A DNA stretch of 64,000 bases from CAVORD01 sp963698535 (GCA_963698535.1 CAVORD010000001.1:2084962-2148961), one strand, 5' to 3'; shown: positions 17,601-28,623, counted from the stretch's first letter. Numbers and translations are program-made. Notes: generated by a model from the letters alone, not told the origin.

Positions 17601-20600
17601 AGAACCTCTACCTCATTGCTGTAGACAGCCGGACAGACACCGGAAGTAACCATCCTCCTGTAGTACATGGTTGTTGTTGCTCCCGTCGGCGGTGTGTATG
17701 TGCTCAGCGTTGCACCCGGGATATTGGTAAATGTACCTCCCGAGATGTTGCTGAACTGCCACTGGTAGTTATATGCTCCCGGACCACCTGTTGGTGCTGT
17801 TGTCTGGGTAAGCATTGCCGGATTGGAGCCGTAACATATCACCTGGTTGGTTCCTACCGCACCCGGTGTGAGTATAGCAGGCTGTGTAACAGTAATGGTA
17901 GCCTGTGTCTCGCACATCTTGGCATCGACAACCTTAACCGTTATCGTACCGGCACCGGCCAGGAAGAACGACTGGGAGTTGAATCCCTGTGGTGGTTCTG
18001 TAGCACCTGTGGTGTTGGTGATAAAGGTGAAGGTATATGGAGTATTACCTCCTGATGCATAGAATGTTCCCGTTCCGTTGGTATCGCCAAAACAGTTCAG
18101 TACTATGTTACCTGTTGAGGTAAGGGTAAGAACAGCAGGTTCGACAATGGTAAGGGAAGGATTAAGGGTAATAACACATGCTGTGTTTACTCCGTCACGC
18201 ATTCTCACATCATATGATACCGGGTGTAAGTCCTGTAAAGTTACCCGATACCTGCCATGTTGTTCCGCCGTTGATGGTGAACTCATATGTTCCGTATCCT
18301 CCTGCCGGAGCAGTGATATTTATTATACCGTCGTTAGCGCCGTTACAGGTTACCTCTGTCTTGGTTACCGTTGCCGTGAGTAATCCAGGCTGAGTAATGC
18401 CGTATGCATTATTCAGTACTATCACGCAGCCGGTGTATACCGCATCCCTGATCATGATACTGTATGATCCCGGATTGAGTCCGGTGAAGTTACCTGATGC
18501 CTGCCATGAACCGCCGCCGTTGATACTGTACTCATATGTACCGTATCCGCCCAGAGGTGCTGAGATGGTTATAGTACCGTCGGCACCGCCGAAGCATGTG
18601 ACGTTGGTGCTGGCTATCGTTGCAGAGAGAACAGGAGGCTGGGTAATCACCAGTGCTCCGTTGAGTGTTATCACACACGACATGTTGGCCGCATCGCGTA
18701 TCCTCACATCATATGTTGCCGGGAGAAGGTTGGTAAAGGTACCTGTTCCCTGCCATGAGGTTCCGCCGTTGATGCTGTACTGATATGTACCGTATCCTCC
18801 GGAAGGACTTGAGATGGTAATGGTACCGTTGCCTGCACCGAAGCATGTTACGTTGGTACTGGCCACTGTGGCAGTAAGTATTGCCGGCTCGGTTATCACC
18901 AGTGCTCCGTTGAGGGTTATGACACATGCTGTCTGTACCGCGTCGCGGATCTGAACATTGTATGTTGCAGGTGCAAGGGCCTGTGAAATTGCCCGATGCC
19001 TGCCATGTTGTTCCTCCGTTGATGCTGTACTCGTATGTACCGTATCCTCCTGTCGGTGAGGTGATTGTTATCGTTCCGTCGTTGGCACCGAAGCATGTTA
19101 CATTCGTCCTTGCTACGAAAGCTGTCAGTACCGGTGGTTCTGTTATCCTCAGCGATCCGTTGAGAATGATCACACATCCGGTGTTGGCTGCATCGCGTAT
19201 CTGAACATTGTAGAAGCCCGGTGTCAGTGCTGTGAAGACTCCGCTGGCCTGCCATGTCGTTCCTCCGTTGACGGTGTATTCATATGTACCGTAACCGCCT
19301 GTTGGTGCCGTGATAGTTATCGTACCATCGTTGGCGCCGAAGCAGGTGACGTTAGTTGAGGCTACCGTTGCTGCGAGAACAGGTGGCTGGGTAATTATAA
19401 GTGCTCCGTTGAGGGTGATGACGCATGAGGTATAGACCGCATCGCGTATCTGAACGTTATAGGTTGAAGGAGCAAGGCCGGTGAAGCTGCCTGTGCCCTG
19501 CCATGTTGTTCCGCCGTTGATACTGTACTGGTAGGTGCCGTATCCTCCAAGAGGAGCACTTACCGTTATTGTACCGTTGCCGGCACCGAAGCAGGTGACA
19601 TTGGTAGAGGCAACCGTTGCACTAAGTATTGCAGGCTCTGTGATCACCAGACCTCCGTTGAGAGTGATGACACATGCTGTCTGTACCTTATCCCTTATCT
19701 GAACGTTGTATGTAGCCGGTGTAAGGGCTGTGAAGGTGCCGCTGGCCTGCCATGTCGTTCCGCCGTTGATACTGTAGTCGTATGTACCGTAACCGCCTGT
19801 TGGTGCCGTAATGGTTATTGTTCCGTTGTTGGCACCGAAGCAGGTGACATTGGTTGAATTCAGTGTAGCCGATAATACTGCAGGTTCTGTTATTGTAAGT
19901 GTATTGTTGAGAACGATCTCACATGCTGTAAATAGCTGCGTCCCTTATTCTTACATCGTATGTTGCAGGAACAAGTCCGGTAAAGAGCTCCCGATGCCTG
20001 CCATGTGGTTCCGCCGTTGATGCTGTACTCGTATGTACCGTAGCCGCCCAATGGTGCTGTGATGGTTATTATACCATCGTTGGCACCGTAAGCATGTCAC
20101 CATTGTTGGGGTAACAGTAGCCTTCAGCACCGGTGGCTGGGTAATAACCAGAGCAGGATTGAGAACTATTACGCATCCGGTATAGACCGCATCTCTTATC
20201 CTTATATTATATGTTCCCGGTGAGAGAGCAGTGAAGTTACCCGATGCCTGCCATGAGCCACCGCCGTTGATACTGTACTCATATGTACCGTATCCGCCCA
20301 GAGGTGCTGAGATGGTTATTGTACCATCGCCGCCGCCGAAGCATGTTACATTGGTGCTGGCTATCGTTGCAGAGAGAACTGGAGGCTCGGTTATTACCAG
20401 TCCGCCGTTCAGTGTAATGACACATGCAGTGTTGGCTGCATCGCGTATCATCACGTTATAGGTGTTAGGAGCAAGACCTGTAAAGGTACCCGATCCCTGC
20501 CATGTTGTTCCGCCGTTGATACTGTAGCCGTATGATCCATAACCACCTGCTGGCTGCAGATATTGTTATTGTTCCGTCGCTGGCACCGAAGCATGTTACG

Positions 20601-23182
20601 TTGGTACTGGCCACCGTGGCAGTAAGAACTGCCGGCTCGGTTATCACCAGTGCTCCGTTGAGGGTTATGACACATGCTGTCTGTACCGCATCGCGGATCA
20701 TGAACATTGTATGTTGCAGGGGCAAGGGCTGTGAAATTGCCCGATGCCTGCCATGTTGTTCCTCCGTTGATGCTGTACTCGTATGTACCATATCCGCCTG
20801 TCGGTGAGGTGATGGTTATCGTTCCGTCGTTGGCACCGAAGCAGGTTACATTGGTTCTTGCAACGAAGGCTGACAGTACCGGTGGCTCTGTTATCCTCAG
20901 CGATCCGTTGAGTATTATCACACATCCGGTGTTGGCTGCATCGCGTATCTGAACATTGTAGAAGCCCGGTGTCAGTGCTGTAAAGGCACCGCTGGCCTGC
21001 CATGTCGTTCCTCCGTTGACGGTGTATTCGTATGTACCGTAACCGCCAGTTGGTGAGGTTATCGTTATCGTACCATCGTTGGCACCGAAGCAGGTTACAT
21101 TGGTTGATGCTACCGTTGCTGCGAGAACAGGTGGCTGGGTTATTACAAGTGCTCCGTTGAGGGTGATGACGCATGAGGTATATACCGCATCGCGTATCCT
21201 TACATCGTAGGTTGCAGGAGCAAGACCGGTGAAGCTACCCGTACCCTGCCATGTTGTTCCGCCGTTGATACTGTACTGGTATGTACCGTATCCTCCCAGA
21301 GGAGCACTTACCGTTATCGTACCGTTACCGGCACCGAAGCAGGTGACATTGGTGGAGGCAACCGTTGCACTAAGTATTGCAGGTTCCGTTATCACCAGAC
21401 CTCCGTTGAGGGTGATGACACAGGCTGTATGCACCTTATCCCTTATCTGAACATTGTATGGTTGCCGGGGTAAGGGCTGTGAAGGTGCCGCTGGCCTGCC
21501 ATGTCGTTCCGCCGTTGATACTGTAGTCGTATGTACCGTATCCTCCTGTTGGCGAAGTGATGGTAATCGTACCGTCATTGGCGCCGAAGCAGGTTACATT
21601 GGTAGAGTTAACATTGGCATTAAGGACCGCCGGTTCTGTTATCTGAAGCGTTCCGTTAAGTACTATCACGCAAGCTGTATTTGCAGCATCGCGTATCCTG
21701 TACATCGTAGGTTGCAGGTGCAAGAGCGTTAAACAGTCCCGATGCCTGCCATGTGGTACCGCCGTTGATACTGTACTCATAGGTGCCGTAGCCGCCTGTT
21801 GGTGCTGTAATGGTTATGATACCATTATTGGCGCCGTTACAGGTCACCATTGTTGGTGTTACCACTGCATTAAGTACTGCAGGCTGTGCTATTGTGCGGG
21901 CATTGTCGAGAACGATAACACATGAAGTGTAAACCGCATCCCTTATCCTGACATTATAGATACCGGGGGCAAGTCCTGTAAAGTTGCCCGATGCCTGCCA
22001 TGAGCCGCCGCCGTTGATACTGTACTCGTATGTACCGTATCCTCCCAGCGGTGCAGAGATAGTTATCGTACCGTCGCTCGATCCGAAGCAGCTGACATTT
22101 GTACTTGCAACTGTTGCGGAAAGTACTAGCAGGCTCTGTTATTACAAGCCCACCGTTAAGCGTGATGACACAGGCCGTATTGACTGCATCTCTTATCTTA
22201 ACATCATATGTTGCAGGTGCCAGGTTGGTAAAGTTACCTATACCTACCCATGTTGTTCCTCCGTTGATGGTGTATTCGTAGCTTCCGTAGCCACCTGTAA
22301 CGCCTGTTATGGCAATAGTACCGTTATTGGCGCCGAAGCAGGTGACATTGGTAGGCGTAACCGTGGCGGCAAGTATTGCAGGCTCGGTAATTACCAGGGC
22401 ACCATTAAGAGTGATGACACATCCTGTCTGTACCGCATCCCTTATCCGTACATCGTAAGATGCCGGTGGCAGAGCAGTATAGGCTCCGGTAGCCTGCCAT
22501 GTCGTTCCGCCGTTGATGCTGTACTCGTAGGTGCCGTAGCCACCTGTTGGTGATGTTATTGTTATGGTACCGTTATTGGCGCCAAAGCATGTTACATTGG
22601 TTTTTGCCACTGTAGCATTGAGGGCTGCCGGCTCGGTGACGTTCAGTGAACCGTTAAGGGTAATGATACATGCCGGGTTGGCCATATCGCGCATCCTCAC
22701 ATTGTAGAAGCCCGGTATAAGGGCTGTGAAGGTGCCGCTGACCTGCCAGGTGGTACCACCATTGATAGTGTACTCGTAGGTACCATATCCGCCCGAAGGA
22801 GCACTTATCACTATTGTTCCGTCGGCGGCACCGTTGCATGTTACGTTTGTCTTGACAACTGTAGCCGTCATTATTGCCGGCTCGGTAATCACACGTGTAG
22901 CGTCGAGGATGATGACACAAGAAGTGTAGGCAGCATCTCTTATCCTTACATCGTATGTCAAAGGAGCCAGGTTGGTGAAGGTACCTGTTCCCTGCCATGT
23001 TGTTCCTCCGTTGATGCTGTACTGGTATGTACCGTATCCTCCTGCGGGTGCTGAGATGGTTATCGTACCATCATTGGCACCGAAGCAGGTGACATTGGTA
23101 GAAGCAACCGTCGCACTGAGGATCGCAGGTTCGGTAATGACGAGTCCTCCGTTGAGGGTGATAACACATCCTGTCTGCACGA
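14636..23182 (-). CDS. Giant SprB-repeat/PKD surface adhesin with T9SS type B sorting domain, partial and frameshifted
   Basis: About 2,840 residues of the C-terminal part of a gliding-motility-type cell-surface protein. In order from the truncated N-terminus: 20 SprB repeats (PF13573) of 83 residues (23,182 to about 18,120), a series of Ig-like/adhesin modules with YQWQ or YQWYVD cores (about 18,100-16,250), four to five PKD domains with WKFGDG, WDFGNG and WEFGDG signatures (16,220-14,930), and the gliding-motility C-terminal domain (CHU_C, TIGR04131) beginning VFRPNKNG and ending in KTGDVTLLH, which directs secretion by the type IX system. The frame is broken at about 15,655, 15,735, 16,185, 18,225, 18,985, 19,930, 19,990, 20,090, 20,550, 20,700, 21,465, 21,700 and 22,130; comparison with sister repeats shows an extra base at most of these. 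The 5' end is lost at the contig join. Role in adhesion or gliding is family knowledge. Confidence 0.88.
18120..23182 (-). repeat. SprB repeat array: 20 units of 249 bp in a heptad higher-order repeat
   Basis: Each unit contains VTCFGANDGT, GGYGTYEYSINGG and IRDAV..CVITLNG..ITEP. Adjacent unbroken units are exactly 249 bp apart (for example GCACCGAAGC at 21082 and 21331). Units 1, 8 and 15 share YQYSINGGTTWQGTG; 2, 9 and 16 share PGFYNV and LNGSL; 5, 12 and 19 share NGGGSWQASGNF (CATGA anchors at 21999, 20252 and 18505, both 1,747 bp apart). The period is therefore seven units, 1,743 bp plus four extra bases per block. Confidence 0.9.
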
Positions 23183-23195
23183 CACGATAGTCGCC
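23170..23195. other. Probable chimeric junction between two genomes
   Basis: To the left is an ordinary SprB unit that follows its sisters up to CATCCTGTCTG at about 23,178; the expected continuation (TACCGCATC, encoding the RDAV part) is absent. From about 23,183 the minus strand reads a Chloroflexi-like membrane protein whose C-terminus (KRLVELWATIV) stops being sensible exactly here. All genes to the right have different style and affiliation. Confidence 0.85.
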
Positions 23196-23758
23196 CAGAG
23201 CTCCACCAGTCTCTTCCAACCTTTCCGGAATCTGCCCCGTAGAGATTTCTCAGAGAACAAACCTTCAACCTGGCGATAAATCTCAGGACGTGACTGCTGC
23301 AATGCTGCCAGCCTATGCTGATTTTCTTCGGCTAGCTGGCGCAATTGTTCCAATTCCACCTCGGCCCCATCCACCGACCTTGGGATAGCTGTGTAAAAAT
23401 ACCGACCAACAAACCCGCTGAGCACGATAATCAATGTCATCAGGGTCAAGATCCCTGCCAGGCCATTGAACTTCCAGGAGGTATGCAGTAAAACCAGATA
23501 AGGTCCGACCAACCCGGTGAAGATATGAAATGAGAGCCAGCTTTCCATCTTTCCCCAGCGAGCGAATTGGTATCGTTTTCGAAGGGAATAAAGCACCTCG
23601 GTCATCAACATCATTATGAAACCCAGGATCCCAAGTGAGTGGCCCAGCAGACCGCTGGCAGAAGGGATTTCAGTCACCGCTGCTGCGCCGAGATAGAAAA
23701 CCGTGATCCCGAAGATCGCCAGGAAAGCTAACCACAATTCCAGGTTTCTAATTCGCAT
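23183..23758 (-). CDS. Cytochrome-b-like membrane protein, truncated by the junction
   Basis: About 190 residues remain, starting MRIRNLELWL at 23758. Four membrane segments are clear (about 9-30, 38-58, 72-95 and 102-122). Histidines sit within or at the ends of the helices (LGHSLG, SFHIFTG, LLHTSW), a pattern of haem-b ligands in small membrane oxidoreductases. A charged helical tail follows (EVELEQLRQLAEENQ). The start overlaps the end of the FAD oxidoreductase gene by 11 bases, so it is translated as the third gene of a ferredoxin/FAD/membrane set. The C-terminus is missing because of the junction. Role as membrane electron carrier is inference from the histidines and neighbours. Confidence 0.65.
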
Positions 23759-25068
23759 CAAATTGCCTCCATCTCTGCCAATATTTGAACAGGATACTGC
23801 CAAGATCAGCCCCTGGGGTGACCAGAGAATCCCGTATCGAGGAAATATCCACCCCTTCCCGTACAAGATCCTCCAGAGCTTTGGATAGGGATTGATCTCC
23901 CATCAACAAAGCGCCCTCCAACTTAGTTTTTCCTACCATCACCCGCAAGCGGTTGACATCAAAACTGTTCTGGCAGAGGATCGCATCCGGCAGCTGCTGC
24001 CAGGTTTCACTCTCCCCGCGGACAATCGAGAGATCCTCCTCACCACCTTTCTCGCCCGTCCCCACCCTGCCTATGATCGTTGTGGTCAGTCCCGTCAGGC
24101 GTGTGACATTCAATGCGTTCTGTCTGAGATAGGGCTGCTGCTCTCCGGCCATATTCATCCCCGCTACATGCCCCTGGTATCGCGCAGGGTTCCACAGGCT
24201 GTCAATAATCCAGTCCTCTGATAACGGGTCAAAAGATTCGGATACATCCCCAGCGGCATAAACATCCTGTGCACTGGTCTCCAGATATTCATTCACCCTC
24301 ACCCCTCGTCCAACCTCCAACCCGCTCATCTTTGCCAGTCCAACCCGAGGCAGAACCCCAATGGCAAAGGCCACCATTTTAGTCCGATGCAGACGGCCAT
24401 CTTTAGTCGCGACTCCAGTGACGCGGCCATTTCTGCCAATGATCTTTGCCACCTCAGTATTTTTATAGATTCTCACCCCATCATGCCGCAGCCTGGATTC
24501 GATCATCCCGGATTCGATCTCATCCAGCACCCTGTTCCAATATCGTTCTCCGCGGATGAAGAAATCCACAGCAACCCCGCGGGCGATCAGCCCTTCAACG
24601 ATCTCGATCGCCGTGATCCCACCGCCGACAACCACCGCTTTCTTCTTCCACCGGGCTTGCCTGATCATCACCCTGGTTTTAGCCAGGGAATCCAGATAGA
24701 CAACCCCATCCAGGTCGACCCCTTCGGTCGAAGGGCGAACCGCCGCCGCGCCGGTCGCCACCAGCAACCGGTTATAGCGCATTTTCTTCCCATCATCGAA
24801 GGTGATCTCATGGTTGGCTGAATCTAATCCCAATGACTTGGTTGTGATAGAAGTTTATCCCCCGATCCTCAAAATCAGATCTGGTAAAGGGGAACAGCGA
24901 TTTCTCGCCTAATTCTTTACTAAGGAAATATGCCAGCCCGGGGCGAGAGTAGTATCCTTGCTTTTCAGCAGAGATACACACGATCTCACTGGCGCGATCC
25001 AGATTCCGGATCGATTCGGCCGCCGCAATGCCAGCAGCACCTGCCCCGATGATCACATAGCGTTTCAC
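23748..25068 (-). CDS. NAD(P)/FAD-dependent oxidoreductase, frameshifted
   Basis: About 440 residues of the pyridine nucleotide-disulfide oxidoreductase class II fold (rubredoxin reductase / nitrite-reductase-like). The FAD-binding GAGAAGIAAAESIR is at residues 7-20, the NAD(P)-binding VVVGGGITAIEI near 155 and the second FAD motif DVYAAGDV near 275. No redox-active CxxC is seen. One frame change near 24,825 separates the first 80 residues; the total span is 3n+1, consistent with an extra base. Upstream it overlaps the ferredoxin gene (25,065-25,068), downstream the membrane protein. Together the three could pass electrons between NAD(P)H, ferredoxin and a membrane haem. Confidence 0.85.
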
Positions 25069-25328
25069 GCCGCAACTTCCTTATCGCTTTTTGGGATCTG
25101 CCCGAAATGAAGCACGCCGCGCGGGCAACGGCTGACACACTCGCCACAGGTGATACAATGGCTGTCCACGATCGGTTTCCCAATCCAGGCGAAGCGCCTG
25201 ACATCAATCCCGATCGGACAATTATACGAGCAGATACCGCACTGCACGCAGCGAAATGGATCAGGAACCACCTGTCCTGTTGAAAGCACTTTATAGCGTC
25301 TGGATCCTTCAAAGTTGGCGAATTTCAA
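25065..25328 (-). CDS. Ferredoxin with two [4Fe-4S] clusters
   Basis: An 87-residue protein with two C-x2-C-x2-C-x3-C-P motifs: CVQCGICSYNCP (Cys 27, 30, 33, 37) and CITCGECVSRCP (Cys 58, 61, 64, 68), so it should bind two [4Fe-4S] clusters. Residues 1-26 resemble the small-subunit start of HdrC/glycerol-3-phosphate-dehydrogenase C type ferredoxin modules. Its stop overlaps the start of the FAD oxidoreductase (ATGA-type overlap), making it the first gene of a three-gene unit; the terminator at 25,433-25,458 separates it from the corrinoid operon upstream. Confidence 0.88.
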   Translation of the reverse strand: MKFANFEGSRRYKVLSTGQVVPDPFRCVQCGICSYNCPIGIDVRRFAWIGKPIVDSHCITCGECVSRCPRGVLHFGQIPKSDKEVAA

Positions 25329-25432
25329 TCAATCCTCCAATTATGGAAACCTAACCAATTATACGGTGACAATTTGATTTTGCCATAGCTCTACTGGGCT
25401 AAATCCCCAAAAATCCGATTATTTCTGTCCCT

Positions 25433-25458
25433 AAAAAAAAAGACCCCACCCAGGAGTC
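25433..25458 (-). terminator. Rho-independent terminator of the corrinoid operon
   Basis: On the minus strand GACTCC (25453-25458) pairs with GGGGTC (25442-25447, one G-U pair) and is followed by nine T (25433-25441). It ends transcription 44 bases after the RACo-like gene. Confidence 0.65.
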
Positions 25459-25501
25459 AACTGGAGCTTCCTCTTCAAACCAAACAATCCCCTCTCACTC
25501 T

Positions 25502-27064
25502 TCAAACCCCAAATTGCAGCGATTCGATGAACAGCTCCTGGAATTTGGCGTTATAATCCAGATCAATTTGCTTTGTGCGATTGGCCAGCCTCTGGGCAAG
25601 CTCCTCACCGTCAGCCAGAAGGAATCTGGCGGCTCCAAATCCGGCTCCATTGGCAATATTCTCAACTCTCTCCGCCGATACCTTCGGCAGCATCCCCAAT
25701 CCAAGGACTGAAGACACATCCAGTTGGCCGCCGAAAGAACCGGTCAGGATTATCCTATCCAAGTCTTCAGGCTGAACAACCAAATCCTTCAGCAGTATCT
25801 CCACCGCCGCCCGGATCGCCCCCTTCGCCTTCTGTAATTCCCGCACATCCTGCTGGGTCAGCCAGACCGAGTGGTCTTCGGTCAAAAAAACCGCCTTCTT
25901 TCCCTGGATTTGGTCTATCGGTAACTCGCAATTCGCTGCACAGAATTTGCCGCTGGGGTCAATTACACCGATACGCACCAGTTCATCAACCACCTTCAGC
26001 AATCCAGAACCAGTCAGGCCACGGGGAAGCTCATCTTCGATGGTTTTGAACTCGAAGCGGCCATTGGCAAACACCGCATCTACGATCGCACCTGGTACTG
26101 CCCGCATCCCACAAGAAATATCCACCCCTTCAAAGGCTGGGCCGGCAGCCGTAGATGCCGCCACGATCCTGTCACCGTCCGTCAGGAGTACCTCCCCATT
26201 GGTGCCCAGATCTACTGTCAGCACCGGGTTTTGAACTTTATCATATCCAAAATAAGCCAGACAGGCCAATGCATCCGAGCCTACAAACCCCCCGATCATC
26301 GGTGGGAGGATGACCTCAACGTCTTCCTTGAACATCCCGCCCAATAAACCGCTGGCATCCTTGATCAACGCCTTTTCAAACGGCTGGAAGGGCATCATCG
26401 CGATGGATTTCACAGGTAAACCCAACAAGAGATGATGCATCGCCACATTCCCAACAATACTGACCCGCTCGATTCGCCTTTGTAGAGATTTTGAGAGTTT
26501 CAGGGCATCAATCGCCTGGTAGATCGAAGAAAGCGACAGCCGCTGCAACCGCTCCTGATGAGCACTGCTGTTCAGGGCCGCCGACAGGCGGGAGATCACG
26601 TCGGCGCCATACACCCGCTGCTGATTGAGTGCCGCGCCTCCCGAGACCACCTCACCGGTATCCAGCAGCGTCAGATAGGCGGCAACCGTGGTTGATCCCA
26701 GATCAATCGCCAGACCAAGCGGTACCCGATGATCTCTTTTATGCCGCGAACCCGATCGGAAAACTTTGTTGGTATAGACCTCAATGGGCGAGAGCACAAC
26801 CTGGGTATCCGAAATCACCTTTGCCCGGCAGGCCAGGCGCGTCCCGAGAGATAATTCGCTATCGGTCAGATACTCTCGTTCTATCTCGTCCGGGCTGCCG
26901 GCACCCTTCTCCACCAGCATTTTGCACCGTCCGCAGGTACCGCGGCCGGCACAAGGCTGTTCCACCGGCATCTCTGCCGACGCGATCACATCACCCAGCA
27001 ACGCCCCCTGGGCGGCTTCAACCTCAATCATTTTCTCACCAAGCAAGATGGTCACTTTACTCAT
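25502..27064 (-). CDS. RACo-like ASKHA-domain corrinoid activation protein
   Basis: A 520-residue intact protein. The N-terminus is a [2Fe-2S] ferredoxin domain (Cys 38, 44, 47 and 79 in PCAGRGTCGRCK and LACRAK), followed by a linker and the DUF4445 ASKHA ATPase domain with LAIDLGSTTVAAY near 116 and VLTVDLGTNGEVL near 280. Such proteins (RACo, RamA-like) use ATP to return accidentally oxidised Co(II)-corrinoid protein to Co(I). It overlaps the DUF1638 gene by ATGA (27,061-27,064) and closes the operon of corrinoid protein, methyl-pterin transferase and DUF1638, so its target is probably the corrinoid protein encoded at 28.6 kb. An electron donor could be the ferredoxin/FAD set immediately downstream (inference). 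Confidence 0.92.
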   Translation of the reverse strand: MSKVTILLGEKMIEVEAAQGALLGDVIASAEMPVEQPCAGRGTCGRCKMLVEKGAGSPDEIEREYLTDSELSLGTRLACRAKVISDTQVVLSPIEVYTNKVFRSGSRHKRDHRVPLGLAIDLGSTTVAAYLTLLDTGEVVSGGAALNQQRVYGADVISRLSAALNSSAHQERLQRLSLSSIYQAIDALKLSKSLQRRIERVSIVGNVAMHHLLLGLPVKSIAMMPFQPFEKALIKDASGLLGGMFKEDVEVILPPMIGGFVGSDALACLAYFGYDKVQNPVLTVDLGTNGEVLLTDGDRIVAASTAAGPAFEGVDISCGMRAVPGAIVDAVFANGRFEFKTIEDELPRGLTGSGLLKVVDELVRIGVIDPSGKFCAANCELPIDQIQGKKAVFLTEDHSVWLTQQDVRELQKAKGAIRAAVEILLKDLVVQPEDLDRIILTGSFGGQLDVSSVLGLGMLPKVSAERVENIANGAGFGAARFLLADGEELAQRLANRTKQIDLDYNAKFQELFIESLQFGV

Positions 27065-27762
27065 CTGAATAATTCCTGTTTCAGAGTCTCCCCTGGTTTG
27101 ATCACGATAAATCTGTCATCTACAGGCTCAGATCCAGCCAGTGTATCTTCCAGTGCAAGGAGGAAATCAGCCACCCCTAGAATCTCCTCGTAAACCATCC
27201 CCCACCTTTCGCAAAATTCTGCTACCTCCAGGGCCTGTTCCCGGAAACCGTCCAAATCAGCCTGATGATTTGCCACAAAAACCAGACGGCGATAATGCCT
27301 GTACTGCTGGTCCATAACAAACTCGGCGGTTTCCATCCCATACTTCTCCACGTATCCGCGATACTCTCCAAGGGGATGGGTTCCTGCCTGCAGCCAACCT
27401 TTGGTCAGATAATAGGTGCCTGGTTCTTTTTCGTGCTCAGCCAGATAGGCTTCCCGCCCACCCATGAACATGGCGATACAGTCATCCATCCTGGGGATAA
27501 TCAAGATATGCTTTCCGGCGCGGATATCGTGCAAGCCATTCCCACACAAGCCATATCCCAGTATGATCACACTTGGCTCTTCGATCCTATCGATCTGTTC
27601 CTGCACCTGGGCATGGAGCAACTTGGGAGTGGCATGCAATCCCGCATCCAGGAAAAGGGGCTCTGGTCCGAGTCGCGTTTCTGGTGTGACGCCAACCAAG
27701 CCTTTCAATACCTCGCAGGATAAGAATACCGTCGGCTTTTGGCTGAAAATTTCTTTACTCAA
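27061..27762 (-). CDS. DUF1638 domain-containing protein
   Basis: A 233-residue protein of the DUF1638 family, often encoded beside corrinoid methyltransferases in anaerobes and archaea; function unknown. Visible family features are VFLSCEVLK near the N-terminus, LGYGLCGNGL in the middle and RMDDCIAMFMGG, with cysteines and histidines that could bind a metal or cobalamin. I chose TTG 27762, which overlaps the stop of the methyltransferase gene by eight bases; the reading frame is open further upstream to ATG 27819, but that would run deep into the previous gene. Frame is intact. Its conserved place between methyltransferase and activator suggests a part in the corrinoid cycle. Confidence 0.82.
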   Translation of the reverse strand: MSKEIFSQKPTVFLSCEVLKGLVGVTPETRLGPEPLFLDAGLHATPKLLHAQVQEQIDRIEEPSVIILGYGLCGNGLHDIRAGKHILIIPRMDDCIAMFMGGREAYLAEHEKEPGTYYLTKGWLQAGTHPLGEYRGYVEKYGMETAEFVMDQQYRHYRRLVFVANHQADLDGFREQALEVAEFCERWGMVYEEILGVADFLLALEDTLAGSEPVDDRFIVIKPGETLKQELFR

Positions 27763-28621
27763 TAACCTGCCTCTTACGAAAATCCTTGATCCAGCGCATC
27801 CCGTATTCATCCCGGCCAAGGGCCAGGTCCGCCGCCAGGACTGCGGTTCTCACTTCTGTTAAAAGCGGATTGGTGATCGGGCAGGTCAGCCCGGATTGGA
27901 TCGCCATCGCAATATACGCAGCATTAATATCTTTGCGGTCCGGCATCCCGAAGGAGATGTTGCTGGCGCCCATAGTGATATTGACACCAAATTTCTCCAC
28001 CACCAGCAGCAAGGTATCCAGGGCCACCTTCCCGGCAGTGTGATCGGCTCCGAGGGCCATTGCCAGCGGATCGATGAGAACGTCTTCCGGCGGAATCCCC
28101 AGGGCGCTAGCGCGTTCGATGATCCGTTCTGCAACCAGCAAGCGCTCGGCCGGCGTGGACGGGATCCCATCATCAGAAATGCACAGCCCGATCACGGCTG
28201 CGCCATACTCTTTGGCAATCGGAAGCACAACCGCCAATGATTTTTCCTCGCCATTGACCGAATTGATCAGTGCTTTTCCGGGATAGATTTTCAATGCAGC
28301 TTCCAGGGCTTCAGGATTGGCAGTATCAATACACAACGGCACATCCACCACAGATATCGCCTCAGCCATGACCTTTGGCAGCAAGTTGACTTCATCTGCA
28401 CCTGGCACACCCGCGTTAATATCCAGAACTTTTGCCCCCGCCTCAACCTGGGCAAGCGCATCCTTTCGCACAATGCTGAAATCACCGGCTTCCAGAGATT
28501 TGAGCACGGCTTTTCGCCCGGTTGGATTGATCCGCTCACCAATGATCACCGTCGGTAAATTTCGGTCGATGACTACCGTTTGTGATCCTGTGGATAGTGT
28601 GGTTTTCAGATTTTCAGTCAT
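27755..28621 (-). CDS. Methyltetrahydrofolate/pterin-dependent corrinoid methyltransferase
   Basis: A 288-residue intact protein of the pterin-binding (DHPS-like TIM barrel) family that includes AcsE and MtrH/MtgA-type enzymes; it moves a methyl group between a tetrahydropterin and a corrinoid protein. Recognisable parts are IGERINPTGRKA at residues 27-38, LDINAGVPGADE near 66-77, PLCIDTANPEALEAAL, LINSVNGEE and ITMGASNISFGMPDR near 215. The gene starts two bases after the corrinoid protein stop, so the two are co-translated. No substrate-specific methyltransferase (MttB, MtaB type) is in the operon, so the methyl donor or acceptor is unknown; a UroD-like candidate lies at 34.1 kb. Confidence 0.9.
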   Translation of the reverse strand: MTENLKTTLSTGSQTVVIDRNLPTVIIGERINPTGRKAVLKSLEAGDFSIVRKDALAQVEAGAKVLDINAGVPGADEVNLLPKVMAEAISVVDVPLCIDTANPEALEAALKIYPGKALINSVNGEEKSLAVVLPIAKEYGAAVIGLCISDDGIPSTPAERLLVAERIIERASALGIPPEDVLIDPLAMALGADHTAGKVALDTLLLVVEKFGVNITMGASNISFGMPDRKDINAAYIAMAIQSGLTCPITNPLLTEVRTAVLAADLALGRDEYGMRWIKDFRKRQVIE

Positions 28622-28623
28622 AG

